Assembly (NCBI GenBank): GCA_023488865.1
Contig: JAMDDG010000281.1
Span: 1 to 15,199 of the forward strand
DNA: 15,199 nt
Source of the DNA: Bacteroidota bacterium
GTDB lineage: Bacteria > Bacteroidota > Bacteroidia > Bacteroidales > Prolixibacteraceae
Direction of reading: 5' to 3'
Shown: piece by piece, positions 6,174-11,922 of the stretch
Position numbering within the stretch: position 1 is the stretch's first letter
Layout: every line of letters starts with the position of its first letter
Position numbers and translations under genes: made by a program
The notes under the pieces: model-generated
The model's input: only the letters and a program-made list of their open reading frames with translations
What the model was told of the DNA's origin: nothing
Databases searched by the model: none

Positions 6174-6551
6174 TTAAAATATTTTAGTAAGGGCATTGCC
6201 AAAAAAAACGGCAACTAAACCCAAAAATATACTCAATCCTGTATACAGTGCAAAATAAAGAAAATTGCCATCCTTCAACAGGTTCATATTTTCATTGGCG
6301 AAAGTGGAAAAGGTAGTAAATCCGCCGCAAAATCCGACGGTTAAAAAAATTCGCCATTCGTCGTTGATCAGGTTGGTCCGCTCGGAAATGCCAAAAATCA
6401 GGCCGATCAACAAACAGCCTAACAAATTAACTGCCATCGTCCCATAAGGAAATGCAGAGGCAAAACTGTTTTGCACAGCCCTTGAGGTGAGATATCTGGC
6501 GATTCCTCCCAGAAAACTTCCAAAACCAATATAGAGCAACGTTTTAAGCAT
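6174..6551 (-). CDS. crcB: Fluoride ion channel CrcB/FluC
   Basis: The protein has 125 residues with four membrane segments at about 4-22, 36-55, 66-84 and 98-120, the normal size for this dual-topology dimeric fluoride channel. Signature elements are GGIARY (15-20), the pore asparagine N42 in AVNLLGCL, and GFCGGFTTFSTF (73-84), which carries the central Na+ site and the phenylalanine box (F81, F84). It exports fluoride that enters as HF. It lies between mqnA (42 bases upstream, with tandem repeats in the gap) and the DUF190 gene (2 bases downstream). I see no fluoride riboswitch upstream, and there is little room for one. A near-consensus -7 box (TATCTTCG, 6562-6555) ends three bases before the ATG. 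Confidence 0.96.
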   Translation of the reverse strand: MLKTLLYIGFGSFLGGIARYLTSRAVQNSFASAFPYGTMAVNLLGCLLIGLIFGISERTNLINDEWRIFLTVGFCGGFTTFSTFANENMNLLKDGNFLYFALYTGLSIFLGLVAVFFGNALTKIF

Positions 6552-6571
6552 GAACGAAGATAGAAAAAAAA

Positions 6572-6648
6572 GTTATGAGTTATGAGATATGAGTTATGAG
6601 ATATGAGATATGAGATATGAGAGATGAGAGATGAGAGATGAGTTATTA
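6572..6648. repeat. Eleven-unit heptamer tandem array over the mqnA stop
   Basis: Reading the plus strand in steps of seven from 6572 gives GTTATGA x2, GATATGA, GTTATGA, GATATGA x3, GAGATGA x3 and GTTATTA. The unit is always G-(TT/AT/AG)-AT(G/T)A. On the minus strand it encodes the last residues of MqnA (SLISHLSYLISHIS), and the stop codon (6596-6594) lies in the fourth unit. Seven is not a multiple of three, so gain or loss of a unit changes the frame of the tail. Confidence 0.92.
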
Positions 6649-7436
6649 AGCAATTTTGATCTGGACTTAAGTACTTTAGGCACTTTAGGCACTTCTTTTA
6701 TCCTACTCAAAAACAACTCCATCCCCTTTCGTTTCGAATCATCCAGGTGATAAAAAATATTTTCCCTGAAGTAGGATTCAAACGGATAATCGGGATAGCG
6801 AAGCAGGTAATCGTCGATCACTTCAGGTATATGGACAATCCCGAGCTTAAGTGCACCTGCAAATTTCTCAACAAAAGAAGCTGCAATTGGTTTGTTCGCC
6901 ACCCAGCAAGCGAAGACAAAATCCAGACCGGTCAAGGCTTTCCAGGCCTCGCCCAAATCATAAACATAAGGAAATTGATCTTCGTATTCAAAAACACGGT
7001 CGCCAATAATTACACCGGCAGTCGTCCCCTTAATATCTTCCTCTATGTAATTGACCCCGCCATTTTGCCATTCAGGTTGAAATTGCCAATAATCCCTTAC
7101 CAGGATTCTCACCAATTGAACAGAGGTACGCGATTGATAATCAAGAACAATTTTCTTTATTTCGTTCAGGGGCACCTGACTGACCAAAACAACGGTCCTG
7201 ACCTTACCTGAAGCAGCGATACAAAAATCGGTCACGATGTTTGCCCCTTTTATATTGGGGATTTCCGCTACCGGGATGATTCCGATATCAGCGGTCCCGG
7301 CTTTCAGCTTATCCGCACATACAGAAGGTATATCTAACGACAGGTCAACCGAGTTCATCAAGTCAGAATGGGTAATTCCGTACAGAAAAGGCTTGGTATT
7401 CAGGTAAGTAATAACAGACAACTTAATTTTTCCCAT
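6594..7436 (-). CDS. mqnA: Chorismate dehydratase (futalosine menaquinone pathway)
   Basis: MqnA dehydrates chorismate to 3-[(1-carboxyvinyl)oxy]benzoate, the first step of the futalosine route to menaquinone. The protein has the periplasmic-binding-protein-like MqnA fold: KLSVITYLNTKPFLYG (5-20), SVCADKLKAGTADIGIIPVA (38-57), YQSRTSVQLVRIL (100-112), IIGDRV (143-148) and LGEAWKALTGLDFVFACW (161-178). No signal peptide is present, as expected for a cytosolic enzyme. The core ends near residue 248 (FLSRIKE). The remaining 32 residues, EVPKVPKVLK and the Ser/Leu/Ile/His-rich tail, are encoded by 9-mer and 7-mer tandem repeats, so the total of 280 is probably longer than the ancestral protein. 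A -7 box sits 17 bases before the ATG. It may be co-transcribed with crcB. Confidence 0.93.
   Translation of the reverse strand: MGKIKLSVITYLNTKPFLYGITHSDLMNSVDLSLDIPSVCADKLKAGTADIGIIPVAEIPNIKGANIVTDFCIAASGKVRTVVLVSQVPLNEIKKIVLDYQSRTSVQLVRILVRDYWQFQPEWQNGGVNYIEEDIKGTTAGVIIGDRVFEYEDQFPYVYDLGEAWKALTGLDFVFACWVANKPIAASFVEKFAGALKLGIVHIPEVIDDYLLRYPDYPFESYFRENIFYHLDDSKRKGMELFLSRIKEVPKVPKVLKSRSKLLNNSSLISHLSYLISHIS
6671..6697. repeat. 9-mer repeat inside mqnA 3' end
   Basis: GTACTTTAG, GCACTTTAG and GCACTTCTT follow in register. On the minus strand they encode the KEVPKVPKVLK segment at about residues 247-257 of MqnA. Being a multiple of three, unit changes would keep the frame. Confidence 0.6.
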
Positions 7437-7453
7437 GATCTTGCTTTGTGCTG

Positions 7454-7461
7454 CAAATTTA
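7454..7461 (-). promoter_or_regulatory. -7 promoter element of mqnA
   Basis: On the minus strand TAAATTTG is a perfect TAnnTTTG box, 17 bases upstream of the mqnA ATG. No clear -33 TTG is found at the expected spacing. Confidence 0.4.
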
Positions 7462-7507
7462 GAAAAGTTTGGAGTTGGTTCCCTATCCGGATACGCAAAA
7501 AATGGAC

Positions 7508-7538
7508 TTCGCTAAGAACGTGTATTTTGTTACTTTTG
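7508..7538 (+). promoter_or_regulatory. Putative purB promoter
   Basis: TACTTTTG (7531-7538) is a perfect -7 box. TTC(G) at 7508-7511 lies 20 bases upstream as a weak -33. The start would be near 7543, about 20 bases before the purB ATG. No purine riboswitch is evident in the short leader. Confidence 0.5.
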
Positions 7539-7563
7539 CAGTTTAACTGTAAAATGTTTTCTG

Positions 7564-8913
7564 ATGGAATTGCAGATGCTCACAGCTATCTCGCCGATCG
7601 ATGGCCGGTACCGCGACAAAGTAGCTGTACTTGGCGATTATTTTTCGGAGTTTGCCCTGATAAAATACCGGCTTTTTGTTGAAGTAGAATATTTTATTGT
7701 TCTGTCAGGGATTCCATTGCCCCAGCTGGCGGCCTTTCCGGAAACAGCCAAAGCCGTCCTGCGAAATTTGTACCATCAATTTTCGATGGAAGATGCCAAC
7801 CGGATCAAAGAGATCGAGAAAGTGACCAACCACGATGTGAAGGCCGTCGAATATTTCATGAAGGAAAAATTCGATCTGATCGGACTTTCCCCTTTCAAAG
7901 AATTCATTCACTTCGGACTTACCTCGCAGGATATCAACAACACGGCCGTGCCCTGTTCTATGCAGGATGCCCTCCATGAAGTTTATCTTCCCGCAATGGA
8001 TGAATTGGTCGCCAAACTGAAAGGGTTGTCTGCCGAATGGTCTGCAATTCCCATGCTGGCCAAGACGCATGGTCAGCCTGCTTCTCCCACCCTTCTTGGA
8101 AAAGAAATCAAGGTATTTATCGAAAGACTTGAAATCCAATTGCAACAGTTGAAAGCTATTCCTTTGTATGCCAAGTTTGGCGGGGCAACGGGAAATTTAA
8201 ATGCCCACCATGTAGCTTACCCGTCTGTCGATTGGGTTGCATTTGCCAACCGTTTTGTTCGGGATGCCCTGAACCTTGAAAGGTCACAAACTACTACCCA
8301 GATAGCCCATTACGACAATTATGCAGCCTTTTTTGACTGTATGAAAAGGATCAATACCATTTTGATTGACCTGGACCGCGACTTCTGGAGTTACATTTCC
8401 ATGGGCTATTTTAAACAACAAATCAAAAAAGGGGAGATTGGATCTTCGGCTATGCCGCACAAGGTCAATCCGATTGATTTTGAAAATTCGGAGGGAAACC
8501 TGGGCGTTGCCAATGCGCTGTTTGAACATCTTTCGGCAAAGCTGCCCATTTCAAGACTGCAACGCGACCTCACGGACTCGACGGTATTGCGTAATGTCGG
8601 GGTACCGATTGCCCATACATTGTTGTCGGTCCAATCAACCATGAAAGGGCTCAATAAATTGTTGCTCAATCCGGAGGCGATCAACCGCGACCTGGAAGAC
8701 AACTGGAGCGTGGTGGCCGAAGCCATCCAGACCATTTTGCGGCGCGAATCCTATCCTAATCCTTACGAGGCCTTGAAAGAACTGACCCGCGTCAACCGCA
8801 AAATCGACCAAACCGTCTTTCTTGAATTTATTGACCAGCTTTTGGTCTCCGATGAAATAAAAGAAGAATTAAGGAAGATTACCCCTCAGAACTATACCGG
8901 AGTAGTTTCCTGA
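7564..8913 (+). CDS. purB: Adenylosuccinate lyase
   Basis: The protein has 449 residues and is of the E. coli PurB type (456). It acts twice in purine synthesis, cleaving SAICAR to AICAR and adenylosuccinate to AMP, each time releasing fumarate. Clear motifs are MELQMLTAISPIDGRYRDKV at the start, TNHDVKAVEYF, FIHFGLTSQDINN, AKTHGQPASP with catalytic H169, and the superfamily signature GSSAMPHKVNPIDFENSEGN with catalytic serine S294/S295 in the flexible loop. RDLTDSTVLRNVGV completes the active site. The start at 7564 matches the family exactly. An MsbA-like transporter follows after 18 bases, probably in the same transcript, although the functions are unrelated. The gene has its own promoter and diverges from mqnA. 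Confidence 0.97.
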   Translation: MELQMLTAISPIDGRYRDKVAVLGDYFSEFALIKYRLFVEVEYFIVLSGIPLPQLAAFPETAKAVLRNLYHQFSMEDANRIKEIEKVTNHDVKAVEYFMKEKFDLIGLSPFKEFIHFGLTSQDINNTAVPCSMQDALHEVYLPAMDELVAKLKGLSAEWSAIPMLAKTHGQPASPTLLGKEIKVFIERLEIQLQQLKAIPLYAKFGGATGNLNAHHVAYPSVDWVAFANRFVRDALNLERSQTTTQIAHYDNYAAFFDCMKRINTILIDLDRDFWSYISMGYFKQQIKKGEIGSSAMPHKVNPIDFENSEGNLGVANALFEHLSAKLPISRLQRDLTDSTVLRNVGVPIAHTLLSVQSTMKGLNKLLLNPEAINRDLEDNWSVVAEAIQTILRRESYPNPYEALKELTRVNRKIDQTVFLEFIDQLLVSDEIKEELRKITPQNYTGVVS

Positions 8914-8931
8914 ACCAATAAAACATTCATC

Positions 8932-10752
8932 GTGAAAGGTCTTTATTATTTATTAAAGCGGTTTCTGCCCCCTTACAAAGGGTATGTTTTTTTGAACATC
9001 CTATTTAACCTTTTAGGAGCCATTTTTGGGGCGTTCCAGTTCATCGCGCTTACGCCCGTACTGGGAGTATTGTTCGGGACACAGCCGGTTGTGGATAAAC
9101 CGGGAGATTGGAGTTTGTCGCTCAGTAGCCTGAAAGACAATTTATTATATCTCATCAGCGAAATAATCAAAACCAGCGGGAAAGAGAAAACGCTTATCTA
9201 TCTTGGTTTTTTCATCATTGTAATGGTGATTTTGAAGGTTGGCTTTACCTACTTTGCTTCCTTTGTGATGGTGCCCTTGCGCAATGGGGTTGTATGTGAT
9301 ATCCGTAACCAGATCTACAACAAAATTTTGTCTTTGCCATTGGGTTTCTTTTCCGAGGAGCGCAAAGGGGATATCATTGCCCGAACTACCGGGGATGTGC
9401 AGGAAGTGGATAACTCCATTTTTAATTCGATCGAAATGATGTTCAAAGACCCGATGACCATTCTGATATCGCTTTTTGTGATGATTTATATGTCGTGGTC
9501 GTTGACCCTGTTTGTTTTTCTGATGCTCCCCATTGTCGCGTACCTGATCGGGAAAGTAGGAAAGAGCCTTAAAAAGCCCTCCATGCGCGGACAAAATAAA
9601 ATGGGGGAGCTGCTTACCACTATTGAAGAATCCCTCTCCGGGTTGCGTATTATCAAGGCGTTCAATGCGGAGAAGAAGATGAAGACTGTTTTTGCCCGCC
9701 AGAATACGGAATATTACCATATTATGAACAAACTGATGTGGCGCCGCTACCTTGCCCATCCGATGAGCGAACTGCTCGGTACGATGGTAATTGTGATGGT
9801 TTTGTGGTATGGCGGACGTCTGGTACTAAGTAACACCAGTCCGTTGTCGCCTCAGGCATTCATCACCTACCTGGTATTTTTCTACAGCATTATCAACCCG
9901 GCAAAATCCTTCTCGACTTCACTTTACTCGGTTCAAAAAGGTTTGGCATCTATGGAAAGGATCGATATGATTTTGCTGGCAGAAAACAATATCGTCAGTA
10001 AACCGGATGCCGTAGCTGTAAAAGAATTCAAGCATACAATCGAATACCGGAATGTAAGCTTCAGGTACATTGAAGATGATGTATTGAAAAATGTATCCTT
10101 AACCATCGAGAAAGGCAAAACAATCGCGCTGGTTGGGCAGTCTGGCTCGGGAAAATCAACTTTTGTGGATCTCCTCCCCCGCTTCTGGGACCTCAACACC
10201 GGAAGTATTTTGGTAGACGGTATCGATATCCGGGATTACAAAATTGAGGATTTGCGTGGTTTAATGGGCAACGTGAACCAGGACCCTATTCTTTTCAACG
10301 ACACTTTTTTCAACAATATATCCTTTGGTGTTGAAACGGCTACGGTCGAAGAAGTAATAGCTGCCGCCAAAGTGGCCAATGCACATGAATTTATCATTAC
10401 CTCCCCGGATGGTTACCAAACCAATATCGGCGACCGTGGTGGTAAATTATCCGGAGGGCAGCGTCAGCGTATCTCAATCGCCAGGGCAGTTCTCAAAAAC
10501 CCTCCCATTTTAATTCTGGACGAGGCAACCTCTGCTTTGGATACTGAATCAGAGAAATTAGTACAGGAAGCGCTGGAAAACCTGATGATGAACCGCACCT
10601 CCATCGTCATAGCACACCGCCTCTCTACCATTAAAAAGGCTGATTTGATTTGTGTTTTTCACGAAGGGGAAATTGTGGAACGCGGAACCCACGAAGAACT
10701 ATTGTCTATCAATGGGATATACAAAAAACTCCATTCCATGCAGAACTTATAG
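8932..10752 (+). CDS. MsbA-like ABC exporter (fused membrane and ATPase domains)
   Basis: The protein has 606 residues, a half-transporter that works as a homodimer in the inner membrane. Six membrane helices are at about 19-45, 88-112, 174-190, 191-207, 280-299 and 308-323. The nucleotide-binding domain starts near 370. It has Walker A GQSGSGKST (402-410, K408), the Q-loop NQDPILF, signature LSGGQRQR (506-513), Walker B ILILDEATSALD with D530 and E531, and H-loop H562 (IAHRLSTI). All catalytic residues are intact. Sequence style and length fit the MsbA/lipid-exporter group, but this phylum has several such paralogs, so the substrate (lipid A core, other lipid or drug) is not decided. It starts with GTG at 8932, 18 bases after purB, where the usual MKGL..LLKRFLPPYKG opening is found. 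A strong terminator follows. Confidence 0.92.
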   Translation: MKGLYYLLKRFLPPYKGYVFLNILFNLLGAIFGAFQFIALTPVLGVLFGTQPVVDKPGDWSLSLSSLKDNLLYLISEIIKTSGKEKTLIYLGFFIIVMVILKVGFTYFASFVMVPLRNGVVCDIRNQIYNKILSLPLGFFSEERKGDIIARTTGDVQEVDNSIFNSIEMMFKDPMTILISLFVMIYMSWSLTLFVFLMLPIVAYLIGKVGKSLKKPSMRGQNKMGELLTTIEESLSGLRIIKAFNAEKKMKTVFARQNTEYYHIMNKLMWRRYLAHPMSELLGTMVIVMVLWYGGRLVLSNTSPLSPQAFITYLVFFYSIINPAKSFSTSLYSVQKGLASMERIDMILLAENNIVSKPDAVAVKEFKHTIEYRNVSFRYIEDDVLKNVSLTIEKGKTIALVGQSGSGKSTFVDLLPRFWDLNTGSILVDGIDIRDYKIEDLRGLMGNVNQDPILFNDTFFNNISFGVETATVEEVIAAAKVANAHEFIITSPDGYQTNIGDRGGKLSGGQRQRISIARAVLKNPPILILDEATSALDTESEKLVQEALENLMMNRTSIVIAHRLSTIKKADLICVFHEGEIVERGTHEELLSINGIYKKLHSMQNL

Positions 10753-10755
10753 TTC

Positions 10756-10797
10756 ACAAACAAAAAAAGGGAGCAGTCGCTCCCTTTTTTTGTTTGT
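10756..10797. terminator. Bidirectional terminator between the ABC exporter gene and HU gene
   Basis: A perfect 19-bp stem (10756-10774 with 10779-10797) closes on AGTC. It has a GC core GGGAGC/GCTCCC flanked by A7 on the left and T7 on the right, so each strand gives a hairpin followed by a U-run. It sits between two convergent genes and ends both. Confidence 0.95.
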
Positions 10798-10806
10798 TGT
10801 TCACCG

Positions 10807-11079
10807 TTACTGAACAGCATCGGTCAATTCGCTGCCAGCTTTGAATTTGACAACTTTTTTCCCTGCGATTTTAATGGTTGCCCCGGTTTGCGGATTACGG
10901 CCTGTACGTGCAGGACGGTCAGAAACTGAGAAAGAACCAAATCCGACAAGTGCCAGACGATCGCCTTGTTTTAAGGCTTCTGTGGTTGTTTTTACAAAAG
11001 CTTCAATAGCTTTTTTAGCATCTGCTTTAGTCATTCCGGCTTCTGAAGCAACGGCATCAATCAATTGCGCTTTGTTCAT
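10807..11079 (-). CDS. hup: HU-family DNA-binding protein
   Basis: This is a 90-residue HU histone-like protein, exactly the family size. It forms dimers that bend and compact DNA. The helical N-terminal half (MNKAQLIDAVASEAGMTKAD...) is followed by GFGSFSVSDRPARTGRNPQT (46-65) and the beta-arm, whose tip has the DNA-intercalating proline P63 in GRNPQTG. The C-terminal strand is IKIAGKKVVKFKAGSEL. Its long untranslated leader can fold (see 11120-11191). It converges with the ABC exporter gene, sharing the terminator. IHF-type family members differ in the arm; the sequence here is HU-like. Confidence 0.96.
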   Translation of the reverse strand: MNKAQLIDAVASEAGMTKADAKKAIEAFVKTTTEALKQGDRLALVGFGSFSVSDRPARTGRNPQTGATIKIAGKKVVKFKAGSELTDAVQ

Positions 11080-11119
11080 AATTAAAAAGGATAATAAATG
11101 GTTAATAATTTAGATTTTC

Positions 11120-11191
11120 CGGAAGAACTTGTGTTTGTTAGATTCAAACCACCATTTGTTTGTACAAATGGCGCTTGCCCAATTTCTTCCG
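11120..11191 (-). promoter_or_regulatory. Structured leader upstream of the HU gene
   Basis: An outer 8-bp stem (CGGAAGAA 11120-11127 with TTCTTCCG 11184-11191) encloses an inner 8-bp stem (CCATTTGT 11152-11159 with ACAAATGG 11164-11171). Further up, ATCATTTG (11239-11232) with TTG 21 bases earlier (11263-11261) is a weak promoter candidate, which would put both stems inside the mRNA leader, 41 bases or more before the HU ATG. A regulatory role is inferred. The rest of 11192-11333 shows nothing clear. Confidence 0.4.
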
Positions 11192-11333
11192 AAGTAACCT
11201 TCATTTGGCCAGTTTTATAGTAAAATTGAATCAAATGATTTATTTGGACTAATTTCATTACAATTTTCTAAATATCAAAATTTTCATGTACTTTTTATCT
11301 TAAAATCGAACAATATTTTTTTAGAGAGATATT

Positions 11334-11363
11334 TTTGCCGATTGGAAAAAAGGTTTACTTTTG
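11334..11363 (+). promoter_or_regulatory. Promoter of the tRNA-Ser/tRNA-Trp unit
   Basis: TTTG at 11334-11337, 18 bases, then TACTTTTG at 11356-11363 is a perfect -7 box with a slightly short spacer. It ends 13 bases before the tRNA-Ser, so transcription starts a few bases ahead of the tRNA. Confidence 0.6.
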
Positions 11364-11376
11364 CAGTCGCAAACCA

Positions 11377-11461
11377 GGAGAGATGGCAGAGTGGTCGATT
11401 GCGGCGGTCTTGAAAACCGTTGTACTGTGAGGTACCGGGGGTTCGAATCCCTCTCTCTCCG
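11377..11461 (+). tRNA. tRNA-Ser (anticodon TGA)
   Basis: A class II tRNA of 85 nt. The acceptor arms GGAGAGA and TCTCTCC pair fully, with discriminator G at 11461. The anticodon stem GCGGT/ACCGT closes the loop CTTGAAA, giving anticodon TGA for UCA codons. A long variable arm (TGTACTGTGAGGTACC region) and TTCGAAT in the T-loop are typical of serine tRNA. CCA is not encoded and is added after transcription. A37 in an A36-A37-A38 context makes it a likely MiaA substrate. Confidence 0.96.
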
Positions 11462-11466
11462 CTGAT

Positions 11467-11542
11467 ACGGGTGTAGCTCAGTCGGTAGAGCACTGGTCTC
11501 CAAAACCAGGTGTCGGGCGTTCGAGTCGCTCCTCCCGTGCCA
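11467..11542 (+). tRNA. tRNA-Trp (anticodon CCA), with encoded 3' CCA
   Basis: A 76-nt class I tRNA. The arms are acceptor ACGGGTG/CTCCCGT, D-stem GCTC/GAGC, anticodon stem CTGGT/ACCAG with loop CTCCAAA (anticodon CCA), and T-stem GGGCG/CGCTC with loop TTCGAGT. The discriminator is G at 11539 and CCA is encoded at 11540-11542. The acceptor stem has a T-T mismatch at pair 6:67. It is five bases from tRNA-Ser and shares its transcript. In many Bacteroidota the tRNA-Trp gene lies before secE; that is not so here. Confidence 0.93.
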
Positions 11543-11911
11543 ATTTCCCCCCTTCTTTAATCCACAATTTTTATAATTTAACGTCTTCCAAATGTGGGTT
11601 TTGTTGTGCTTCTTTGAAACCAAAGTGGGCCTGACGGACAATAGCTAACAGCTTAAAAGTAAATTAAAATTCAATAAGTCAATATTTTACAAAACATCAA
11701 ACCTGCTGTCACCTTTTTTATTTGACCTTTCCCGTTGTTCACTGTTCTCTTTTCACTGTTCACTTTTTGAATAAATTTTCCTTGTCAAAATTTCAGGAAC
11801 AGAAACTGAAAGCTTTGCTGTCCCAGGTGAAAAACTGCCATATAGTCAGCCTGAACCTATTGGCACAAGCTTTGATCCATACAGGTATCAAATGAAATCA
11901 TTAACTTAAAA
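11543..11911. other. Intergenic stretch between the tRNAs and htpG
   Basis: There is no supported gene. TTCACTGTT recurs at 11738-11746 and 11752-11760 inside low-complexity text of the GTTCACTGTTCAC type, another short tandem repeat. An ATG-less frame runs to a stop at 11893-11895 (KFQEQKLKALLSQVKNCH in its middle). Its amino-acid composition is reasonable, but it has no ATG and no recognised family. No clear terminator follows the tRNAs, and no CIRCE-type operator precedes htpG. Confidence 0.5.
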
Positions 11912-11919
11912 TAGGTTTG
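11912..11919 (+). promoter_or_regulatory. -7-like element directly before htpG
   Basis: TAGGTTTG matches TAnnTTTG and ends three bases before the ATG at 11923. No -33 TTG is found at the normal distance, so this may be chance or an element read with an alternative sigma factor. Confidence 0.3.
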
Positions 11920-11922
11920 AAT

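Noticed and set aside
11284..11641. Two minus-strand frames across the tRNAs (RERDSNPRYL-type proteins)
   Set aside because: These are the well-known false proteins read antisense to tRNA genes.
11592..11648. Short plus-strand frame ending VGLTDNS, like part of a GIY-YIG nuclease
   Set aside because: Only 18 residues with a loose likeness; too short to call a pseudogene.
11767..11895. 42-codon TTG-started frame upstream of htpG
   Set aside because: No ATG, starts in low-complexity repeat DNA, no recognisable family; kept only in the gap description.
11700..11922. CIRCE-type heat-shock operator before htpG
   Set aside because: No TTAGCACTC-N9-GAGTGCTAA-like inverted repeat is present.
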